From Bifidobacterium sp. UBA6881 (GTDB taxonomy: Bacteria > Actinomycetota > Actinomycetes > Actinomycetales > Bifidobacteriaceae): a stretch of 5,282 bases of DNA. Shown here piece after piece: positions 1 through 4,201 of the stretch (positions are counted from its first letter, which is position 1; every line of letters starts with the position of its first letter). A program made the translations under genes and the position numbers. Below the pieces are notes generated by a model. It saw nothing but the letters and a program-made list of their open reading frames with translations, had not been told where the DNA came from and did not search any database. The stretch lies in contig DKCF01000068.1 of assembly GCA_002451435.1 (NCBI GenBank), positions 3,376 through 8,657 on the forward strand, read 5' to 3'.

Positions 1-345
1 GCCGAGCAGATTCGGGCGGCCGTGGCGAAACTGGTGGAGAACGCGATCGCGTATTCGCCGGACAGGACCACGGTGAACGTCTCGATCAAGGCCAATGAGG
101 AGCATACCGAGGCCGTGGTGAGCGTGCTCGACCGCGGCGTGGGCATTCCCGTCGGCGAGCAGAATCGCATTTTCGAACGGTTCTACCGTGGCGACAATCA
201 GAACGAACATTCGCAGGACGGCATCGGGTTGGGATTGGCCATCGTCAAGCACGTCGCGCTGACGCATCATGGCTCCGCATCGGTGTGGAGCAGTCCGGGG
301 CAAGGGAGCACGTTCGCGCTGGTGTTGCCGCTGGCCGGCAAGTAG
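1..345 (+). CDS. Sensor histidine kinase, C-terminal ATPase domain (5' truncated by the window)
   Basis: The last 114 residues of a two-component sensor kinase are present, read in frame from base 1 to the TAG at 343-345. Counting from the first visible codon, the HATPase_c boxes are in order: N box LVENAIAYSP (residues 11-20, N14 being the expected Mg-ATP ligand), G1 box DRGVGIP (44-50), F box IFERFYRGD (57-65), and G2 box GIGLGLAIVKH (74-84). The protein ends with the usual GSTFALVLP strand. The domain binds ATP and phosphorylates the histidine of the dimerisation domain, which lies outside the window. The N-box and G2 wording resembles actinobacterial SenX3/PhoR-type kinases, whose partner would be a RegX3-like phosphate regulator. 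That partner is not visible, so SenX3 is an inference. The GTG at 22 lies inside the N-box region and is not a real start. The gene is convergent with the leftward operon that follows. Confidence 0.93.
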   Translation, partial: AEQIRAAVAKLVENAIAYSPDRTTVNVSIKANEEHTEAVVSVLDRGVGIPVGEQNRIFERFYRGDNQNEHSQDGIGLGLAIVKHVALTHHGSASVWSSPGQGSTFALVLPLAGK

Positions 346-359
346 CGAATCGGCGAATG

Positions 360-418
360 AAAACGAATGCGCCCGGTGTCCTTTCATCTGCGAACGGAAA
401 GGACACCGGGCACATTCG
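360..418 (-). terminator. Long hairpin between convergent genes, probable terminator of the leftward operon
   Basis: Bases 364-385 and 397-418 form a 22-bp inverted repeat with one mismatch and an 11-nt loop. In RNA from the - strand the odd pair becomes a G.U wobble and the stem is followed directly by UUUU (complement of 360-363), the classic intrinsic layout. In RNA from the + strand the same pair is an A.C mismatch and no U-run follows, so the hairpin is a better terminator for the serC unit. It may also stop transcripts of the kinase gene, which ends 19 bases before it. Confidence 0.85.
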
Positions 419-466
419 TGGTCGCATGGCGTCTGATATGCCGGCCGTCGTATCAATGGTCGTCGG

Positions 467-721
467 TCATTCGCCGAGACGGCGGTAGTCCCAACGGTCG
501 AAATGCTCCCAGACCAGCATGATCACGCCGATGACGGTGCCCGCCGCGCACATGGTCTGTCCTTTTTCCACATTGAAGCCGATCGCCTGCAGCACCATGC
601 AGACGATCAATGCGATGGCCCACAATGCGGTGCCGAACATGAACACCTTGCGCAGGTCCACGCGTACCGGTTTCGGTGAGGGCTTCCTCACGCCGGGGTC
701 GATAATCGGTGCGATTTTCAT
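467..721 (-). CDS. Small two-helix membrane protein, DUF2530-like
   Basis: This is an 84-residue protein. The ATG at 721-719 is chosen because longer in-frame versions would run back into serC; a modest GGTGA lies a few bases upstream. The N-terminus (1-25) is proline- and basic-rich. Two hydrophobic stretches follow: about 27-48 (FMFGTALWAIALIVCMVLQAIG) is the first and about 56-71 (TMCAAGTVIGVIMLVW) the second. The tail is charged (EHFDRWDYRRLGE). Size, the GTALW motif in the first helix and the glycine-rich second helix match my memory of the actinobacterial DUF2530 family, which has no established function. The gene begins 19 nt after the serC stop on the same strand, so co-transcription is likely, and the strong hairpin at 360-418 closes the unit. 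DUF2530 genes sit near serC in other actinobacteria as I recall, but this was not checked. No enzymatic motif is visible. Confidence 0.82.
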   Translation of the reverse strand: MKIAPIIDPGVRKPSPKPVRVDLRKVFMFGTALWAIALIVCMVLQAIGFNVEKGQTMCAAGTVIGVIMLVWEHFDRWDYRRLGE

Positions 722-740
722 ACGGTCACCATACAACGCG

Positions 741-1883
741 TCACAGATGTTCCACGACGTAGTCGATGCAGTGCGTGAGCGCTTCCACATCGCTGGGCTC
801 CACGGATGGGAACACGCCGATGCGCAGCTGGTTGCGGCCGAGCTTGCGATAGCCGTTGGTGTCCACGATGCCGTTCTCGCGCAGCGCCGCGATGACTTGG
901 GACGCGCTGATGCCATCGTCGAGGTCGACGGTGACGACCGCGTGGGAGCGCGAGCCTTCGTCCTTGACGAACGGCGTCGCGTAATCGGACTGCTCCGCCC
1001 ACTTGTACAGCAGCGAGGCGGAACGCGCGCAGCGTGCCGAGGTCCAGGCGAGTCCGCCGTTGTCGTTGAGCCAGCGCACCTGGTTCTCCAGCATGACCAG
1101 CGTGGCCACCGCGGGTGTGTTGAGCGTCTGGTCCTTACGGGAGTTCTCGATGGCCGAGGTCAGGGAGAGGAACGGCGGAATCCAACGGCGCGTTCCCGGC
1201 AGCCGGGTGCTTTCCGCGATGCCGTATGCGCGTTCCACCGCGGCGGGGGAGAGCACCGCTATCCACAGGCCGCCGTCAGAGCCGAAGGCCTTCTGCGGGG
1301 AGAAGTAGTAGGCGTCCGTCTGGCTGATGTCGACGGGCAGCGCGCCGGCGCCGCTGGTGGCGTCGATAAGGGTCAGCGCGCCCTGTTCGCGGGAGCCGTC
1401 GACGCGCCTGACTGGTGCGGCGACGCCGGTGGAGGTCTCGTTGTGCGCCCAGCAGTAGGCGTCGGCATCCTCGGTGTATTCCGGCAGACGGTAGGTTCCC
1501 GGTTCTCCGGCGTAGATCGCCGGTTCTTCGAGGAATGGCGCCGATTGCGCCGACTTCGCGAACTTCGTGCTGAACGATCCATATGTGCCGAACGCGGCCT
1601 TGCGCGTGATCAGTGACGCGCAGGCGACGTCCCAGAACGCGCTGGCGCCGCCGTTGCCCAGCACCACCTCATATCCGTCGGGCACATGGAAGAACTCGGA
1701 CAGCCCCTCGCGTATCGAGCCCACCAATTGCTTGATGGGGGTCTGTCGGTGCGAGGTGCCGAGAAGGTTGCGTGCGCCGTCGTCGAGCGCATGGATTTGC
1801 TCCGGACGGATTTTGCTCGGGCCCGAGCCGAAGCGTCCGTCCTCCGGAAGCATGTCTGAAGGAATGGTCACAGTATTCGTCAT
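741..1883 (-). CDS. serC: Phosphoserine aminotransferase (actinobacterial type)
   Basis: This PLP-dependent class V aminotransferase transfers an amino group from glutamate to 3-phosphohydroxypyruvate to make phosphoserine, the second step of serine synthesis in the cytosol. It has 380 residues, a full length for the family. Visible landmarks are RFGSGPSKIRPEQ near the N-terminus (17-29), GNGGASAFW (76-84) at the cofactor phosphate site, the PLP-ring aspartate in LIDATSGAG (D174), the Schiff-base lysine in SPQKAFGSDGG (K198), the NTPAVATL segment (255-262), and the C-terminal substrate-side RIGVFPSVEPSDV (354-366). The FGSGPSK and SPQKAFGSDGG wording is that of the actinobacterial SerC subgroup rather than the E. 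coli type. The ATG at 1883 gives the expected N-terminus (TIPSDMLPEDGRFGSGP); its ribosome site is weak (GTGAG, 3 nt before). It is the first gene of a probable operon with the small membrane protein and is divergent from the CHAP gene. Confidence 0.96.
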   Translation of the reverse strand: MTNTVTIPSDMLPEDGRFGSGPSKIRPEQIHALDDGARNLLGTSHRQTPIKQLVGSIREGLSEFFHVPDGYEVVLGNGGASAFWDVACASLITRKAAFGTYGSFSTKFAKSAQSAPFLEEPAIYAGEPGTYRLPEYTEDADAYCWAHNETSTGVAAPVRRVDGSREQGALTLIDATSGAGALPVDISQTDAYYFSPQKAFGSDGGLWIAVLSPAAVERAYGIAESTRLPGTRRWIPPFLSLTSAIENSRKDQTLNTPAVATLVMLENQVRWLNDNGGLAWTSARCARSASLLYKWAEQSDYATPFVKDEGSRSHAVVTVDLDDGISASQVIAALRENGIVDTNGYRKLGRNQLRIGVFPSVEPSDVEALTHCIDYVVEHL

Positions 1884-1933
1884 GACTCACAAGGGTAGTC
1901 ATATGCGGGGATTGTCTCGGAGCGCGGCCGCTT

Positions 1934-1960
1934 GCCGGACGCTTCGACGGTGCGTCCGGC
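1934..1960. repeat. Perfect 9-bp inverted repeat upstream of serC
   Basis: GCCGGACGC (1934-1942) and GCGTCCGGC (1952-1960) are exact reverse complements around a 9-nt loop. No T-run follows on either side, so it does not look like an intrinsic terminator. It lies 51-77 bases upstream of the serC start and could be a stem in the serC leader or a protein-binding site. Role unknown. Confidence 0.6.
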
Positions 1961-2045
1961 GAATGGTTCATATGATGTTCCGTCTTGGTTCATCGCCTGT
2001 TTCGATTCGATTGCCGACGGCGCATGGAGTAGTTCAAGTCGCACA

Positions 2046-2081
2046 CGGGCATGCGGACGGTCACGCCGGAACGCATGCCCG
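2046..2081. repeat. Perfect 10-bp inverted repeat in the intergenic region
   Basis: CGGGCATGCG (2046-2055) and CGCATGCCCG (2072-2081) are exact reverse complements separated by 16 nt; a small CGG/CCG pairing is possible inside the loop (2058-2060 with 2066-2068). The arms are very GC-rich and would form a stable stem on either strand. No T-run adjoins it. It lies about 163 bases upstream of serC and 169 bases upstream of the CHAP start, so either gene could use it. Confidence 0.6.
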
Positions 2082-2122
2082 ACGGCGGCCTGCTCGCGTT
2101 TGAGTAGCGCGCGCATGCGGCA

Positions 2123-2156
2123 ATCGGGAAGCACATGGATTATGCCGTATCCCGAT
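2123..2156. repeat. 7-bp inverted repeat upstream of the CHAP gene
   Basis: ATCGGGA (2123-2129) pairs exactly with TCCCGAT (2150-2156) across a 20-nt spacer. It ends four bases before the GTnAC repeats at 2161. It may be an operator half-site pair or chance; the evidence is only the symmetry. Confidence 0.35.
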
Positions 2157-2160
2157 ATTG

Positions 2161-2194
2161 GTGTAACCTGTAATTTCGTGACGGTTTTGTGACC
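2161..2194 (+). promoter_or_regulatory. Candidate promoter and response-regulator direct repeats for the CHAP gene
   Basis: The stretch holds GTAAC (2163-2167), GTAAT (2170-2174), GTGAC (2178-2182) and GTGAC (2189-2193). The last two are spaced exactly 11 bases apart, the spacing expected for tandem binding by an OmpR/PhoB-family regulator. GTnAC-type direct repeats are, as I recall them, the style of site bound by the actinobacterial regulator MtrA, which controls peptidoglycan hydrolase genes in relatives. TGTAAT (2169-2174) is a plausible -10 box (5 of 6 to TATAAT), but no good -35 is visible. If it is used, transcription would start near 2181 and the GTGAC repeats would cover the start, favouring repression. 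All of this is inferred from motif shape. Confidence 0.4.
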
Positions 2195-2221
2195 ATGAGG
2201 GACCAGAAGTTTCCATGGTCC
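2191..2221 (+). promoter_or_regulatory. Two mutually exclusive stems in the CHAP gene leader
   Basis: GACCATG (2191-2197) can pair with CATGGTC (2214-2220), and GGACCA (2200-2205) can pair with TGGTCC (2216-2221). Both pairings are perfect and compete for the same right arm, so a transcript covering this stretch could switch between them. The structure ends 12 bases before the Shine-Dalgarno at 2234, so neither stem directly hides it. No T-run follows. A regulatory role is speculative. Confidence 0.35.
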
Positions 2222-2233
2222 GATGCAACCTAC

Positions 2234-2239
2234 GAGGAG
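2234..2239 (+). promoter_or_regulatory. Ribosome binding site deciding the CHAP gene start
   Basis: GAGGAG lies 10 nt before the ATG at 2250. An in-frame ATG nine codons earlier (2223) has no Shine-Dalgarno and would put this site inside the gene, so 2250 is preferred. Confidence 0.75.
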
Positions 2240-2249
2240 TGATTGGTAT

Positions 2250-3185
2250 ATGAGGCATGCGGCGCATAAAGCGGCCAGGATTCCAAGCGTGAATCTCGAT
2301 GTCGTCAAGACGTTGTTCACGTCGTCCCATGGTACCCACACCGCAAAAGCCGTCCGCATGGTACAGCTGGCGAACGGCGGCACCGTGGTCGGTCTTGAAC
2401 CCGCGGTCGCCGAGAAGCTCAACGAAATCGCTCCGATGAGCCGACGTGCGATGCGCGAGGCGGCCAAAGCCGCGGAACGTCATTCCACGATCATCACTTC
2501 CGCTTCTTTGGCCGCGCTGGCCGGTACCGCAGCCACCGCAGTGGCTTTCGGGCAGCAGCGCAATGTGGCCGATTTCACATTGGCCGACCAGGCCACGACC
2601 ACCACCCAGATCCAGCGCGTCTCCGACAACGAGGCTTCCCGTTCCGAGGACCGCGCCTCGCTGAGCGACTCCTATGCGACGGACAGCAAGGGTGAATGGC
2701 AGCTCGGCGACACCAGCTCCACCATCGACACCAGTCAATTGTCGAAGTCCTTGGCCAGCAATCCCAACGTCGCGGTGTTGATGGACCAGGACCAGGGTTC
2801 GCTGCCGGCCGGCTTCAATCCCAACCATGCCACGGGCGATACCGGCAACGCATACGAATTCAGCCAGTGCACATGGTGGGCGTACACCCGCCGCCTGCAG
2901 CTCGGCCTGCCTGTCGGCTCCTATTTCGGCAATGGCTGCCAGTGGGCCAACTCCGCGCGTGCTCTCGGCTATTGGGTCGACAACACGCCACGGCACGTTG
3001 GTGACATCATCGTATTCGCAGCGGGGCAGGAGGGTTCCGATTCCACGTATGGCCATGTCGCCATCGTCGAGAAGATCAACGCAGACGGCTCCATTGTGAC
3101 GTCCGAATGCGGCGCGTCCATGAACGGCACCACGTATTCGCGCACCTTGACCAATGTGAACGATTTCCAGTACATCCATTACTGA
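2250..3185 (+). CDS. CHAP-domain peptidoglycan hydrolase, membrane-anchored or secreted
   Basis: This 311-residue protein has three parts. Residues 1-79 are an unusually long basic, Arg/Lys/Ala-rich segment ending in SRRAMREAAKAAERH. Residues about 80-100 (STIITSASLAALAGTAATAVA) form one hydrophobic helix, either a membrane anchor or a late signal sequence cleaved near AVA. Residues 101-195 are a Ser/Thr/Asp-rich linker, and 200-311 are the CHAP domain. In the domain C207 of FSQCTWWAY is the nucleophile and H269 of YGHVAIVE the catalytic base. E286 of TSECGA lies 17 residues after the histidine and is the likely third residue. GDIIVFAAG (251-259) is the typical core strand. CHAP enzymes cleave amide or peptide bonds in peptidoglycan as amidases or endopeptidases; which bond is cut here cannot be told. 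No wall-binding domain is visible. A terminator starts 20 bases after the stop, so it is probably a single-gene unit. Confidence 0.93.
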   Translation: MRHAAHKAARIPSVNLDVVKTLFTSSHGTHTAKAVRMVQLANGGTVVGLEPAVAEKLNEIAPMSRRAMREAAKAAERHSTIITSASLAALAGTAATAVAFGQQRNVADFTLADQATTTTQIQRVSDNEASRSEDRASLSDSYATDSKGEWQLGDTSSTIDTSQLSKSLASNPNVAVLMDQDQGSLPAGFNPNHATGDTGNAYEFSQCTWWAYTRRLQLGLPVGSYFGNGCQWANSARALGYWVDNTPRHVGDIIVFAAGQEGSDSTYGHVAIVEKINADGSIVTSECGASMNGTTYSRTLTNVNDFQYIHY

Positions 3186-3205
3186 GCTTCGGCATCGGGC
3201 GGTCA

Positions 3206-3234
3206 GGGGAGGCGAATGCGTCTCCCTTTTGTAT
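3206..3234 (+). terminator. Intrinsic terminator of the CHAP gene
   Basis: GGGAGGCG (3207-3214) pairs fully with CGTCTCCC (3219-3226), including one G.U, around the tetraloop AATG, and TTTT (3227-3230) then GTATTT follow. A further G.U at 3206/3227 is possible. Stem, loop and T-run are all canonical. It lies only 26 bases before the next gene's ATG. Confidence 0.9.
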
Positions 3235-3245
3235 TTGGTGTGCCG

Positions 3246-3256
3246 TAAACTATACG
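3246..3256 (+). promoter_or_regulatory. Candidate promoter -10 region for the NlpC/P60 gene
   Basis: TAAACT (3246-3251) and the overlapping TATACG (3251-3256) are the only -10-like hexamers between the preceding terminator and the ATG at 3260. A weak -35 candidate, TTGTAT (3229-3234), overlaps the terminator T-run. From TAAACT, transcription would begin at or within a few bases of the ATG, implying a leaderless mRNA, which agrees with the missing Shine-Dalgarno. Call made by eye only. Confidence 0.45.
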
Positions 3257-3259
3257 ACG

Positions 3260-4033
3260 ATGAAGCAGAATATACGTTTTTCGATGATTACCGCCCTTGT
3301 CGCCGCGGCCGTCGCGTTCGCCGGTGTGGCACCGGCGGCGCTTGCCGCCAACGATGACGCCAAGCAGGAAGCCGTCGTCGTCACCCGCTCCTTCCCGAAG
3401 ACCAGTGTCGTGAAGAAGAACCTGCTCAGCGAATCCACATCGACCGAAGTCGAATCGAACTCCGATTGGGGTGGAGTGGAAAGTCTGAATGTGCCGCAGA
3501 CGAAGTCTCAGGCCGAAAAGGACGCCGAGGCCAAGGCCGCGGCCGAGCAACAGGCCCGCGAACAGGCTGCGCAGCAGGCCCAACAGCAGGCCGCGCAGCA
3601 GCAGACCAACCAGAACAACACGGCGTCCCGTTCCTCCGAGCGCCAGTCCACCGATTTGTCCAACCTGCCGGCGGCCACCGGCAATGCGGCCGGCATCGTC
3701 TCGCTTGGTCTGGCCATCGCAGCCGATGACCGTTTCCAGTACGGCGGATGCAATCCGCCGTGGAACATGGACTGCTCCTGCTTCGTGCAGTACGTGTTCG
3801 CGCAGAACGGCATTTCCCTGCCCCGCACCTCAGGCGAGCAAGCCACCGTCGGCTACGCGGTGCCGAGTCTGGCCCAGGCGCAGCCTGGCGACATCATCGC
3901 GAACTCGAGCCATGCGGCCATCTACATCGGCAATGGCATGGTCGTCGATGCAGAAAACTACTCGGCTGGTATCAGGACCAATCTGCTGGTCTGGATGTTC
4001 CCTGGATCGTATTCCATCAGACGCGTCGCGTAG
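3260..4033 (+). CDS. Secreted NlpC/P60 peptidoglycan endopeptidase
   Basis: This 257-residue protein begins with a signal peptide (MKQNIRF, hydrophobic core to about residue 25, likely cleavage after APAALA at 29). Residues 30-80 are a polar region, and 81-120 are an Ala/Gln/Glu-rich helical, possibly coiled-coil stretch, as in other exported NlpC/P60 proteins. A short linker leads to the catalytic domain (about 142-257). It shows RFQYGG (158-163), MDCSCFVQYVF (170-180) with nucleophile C172, PRTSGEQ (188-194), QPGDII (208-213) and SHAAIYIGNG (217-226) with H218. The family cuts D-glutamyl-meso-diaminopimelate or similar bonds in stem peptides. Two oddities: the usual DCSG glycine is cysteine (C174), and the expected third residue, 12 after H218, is D230. 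The ATG at 3260 is chosen because it yields a complete signal peptide; no Shine-Dalgarno precedes it. An ATG at 3284 would lose the positive N-terminus. Confidence 0.93.
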   Translation: MKQNIRFSMITALVAAAVAFAGVAPAALAANDDAKQEAVVVTRSFPKTSVVKKNLLSESTSTEVESNSDWGGVESLNVPQTKSQAEKDAEAKAAAEQQAREQAAQQAQQQAAQQQTNQNNTASRSSERQSTDLSNLPAATGNAAGIVSLGLAIAADDRFQYGGCNPPWNMDCSCFVQYVFAQNGISLPRTSGEQATVGYAVPSLAQAQPGDIIANSSHAAIYIGNGMVVDAENYSAGIRTNLLVWMFPGSYSIRRVA

Positions 4034-4060
4034 TGTGGAGCTTCCCATCTAGCGTTCACT

Positions 4061-4091
4061 AAGGGCGTATCCTTCACGGATACGCCCTTTT
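4061..4091 (+). terminator. Intrinsic terminator of the NlpC/P60 gene
   Basis: AAGGGCGTATCC (4061-4072) and GGATACGCCCTT (4078-4089) are a perfect 12-bp inverted repeat around the loop TTCAC. A TTTT run (4088-4091) overlaps the end of the stem, and a second TTTT occurs at 4099-4102. It starts 27 bases after the stop codon and separates the gene from the stress-protein gene. Confidence 0.93.
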
Positions 4092-4111
4092 GCTTGTGTT
4101 TTCCCGAGTCG

Positions 4112-4143
4112 TTACCGTCAAAGCGCATGTCGCGGGGTATTCT
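4112..4143 (+). promoter_or_regulatory. Candidate promoter of the universal stress protein gene
   Basis: TATTCT (4138-4143), preceded by GGGG, is a reasonable -10 box. The -35 is unclear: CCGTCA (4115-4120) is at 17 bases and TTACCG (4112-4117) at 20, and neither is a good match to TTGACA. A start near 4150 would give a leader of roughly 50 nt. Since the preceding gene has a strong terminator, an own promoter is expected here. Confidence 0.4.
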
Positions 4144-4160
4144 GGTGCCTAGAAGCAACG

Positions 4161-4178
4161 CACGGCCGCGTTGCCGTG
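4161..4178 (+). repeat. Small hairpin in the stress-protein gene leader
   Basis: CACGGC (4161-4166) pairs with GCCGTG (4173-4178) around a 6-nt loop, ending 10 bases before the Shine-Dalgarno. It could stabilise the mRNA 5' end, but six base pairs can also arise by chance in GC-rich DNA. Confidence 0.3.
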
Positions 4179-4188
4179 GATCAAGTTC

Positions 4189-4196
4189 AAGGAGGT
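4189..4196 (+). promoter_or_regulatory. Strong ribosome binding site for the stress-protein gene
   Basis: AAGGAGGT ends 5 nt before the ATG at 4202. It is an almost complete match to the anti-Shine-Dalgarno and rules out upstream in-frame starts. It is the best ribosome site in the window and suggests high expression. Confidence 0.9.
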
Positions 4197-4201
4197 CGTC
4201 C

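Larger units (their letters stand above)
1884..2249. other. 366-bp divergent intergenic region between serC and the CHAP gene
   Basis: No convincing gene lies here. Reading frames that cross it lack a ribosome site and degrade into serine/arginine-rich low-complexity translation. It must hold the serC promoter (leftward) and the CHAP gene promoter (rightward). I see no clear -35/-10 pair for serC. The region holds three separate inverted repeats (1934-1960, 2046-2081, 2123-2156), an element of GTnAC repeats at 2161-2194, and two overlapping stems at 2191-2221. No match to a T-box, SAM or c-di-AMP riboswitch core was recognised by eye. Confidence 0.7.

Noticed and set aside
519..1616. Long + strand open frame (365 codons) opposite serC
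   Set aside because: It lies antisense to a well-supported serC and runs past its end into the small membrane protein gene. Its translation is Arg/Gly/Val-rich with no motif; open antisense frames are common in GC-rich genes.
1669..1971. Leader peptide with serine codons ahead of serC (- strand), as an attenuator
   Set aside because: A frame with scattered serine codons exists, but the serines are not clustered, the frame overlaps serC, and no terminator hairpin with a T-run lies between.
1932..2192. Possible small + strand gene in the intergenic region
   Set aside because: The first 30 codons look somewhat protein-like, but there is no ribosome site, the later part is Ser/Arg/Cys-rich, and the frame runs through the hairpin at 2046-2081 and the candidate CHAP promoter.
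2123..2221. Riboswitch (such as c-di-AMP type) before the cell-wall hydrolase gene
   Set aside because: Such elements occur before actinobacterial hydrolase genes, but I could not find the conserved core sequences or the multi-stem layout here.
2223..2249. Upstream ATG (2223) as the CHAP gene start
   Set aside because: There is no Shine-Dalgarno before it, and the GAGGAG at 2234-2239 is placed for the ATG at 2250.
2061..3179. Long - strand open frame (372 codons) opposite the CHAP gene
   Set aside because: It is antisense to the CHAP domain with intact catalytic motifs on the + strand; the translation is Gly/Arg/Val-rich and shows no family signature.
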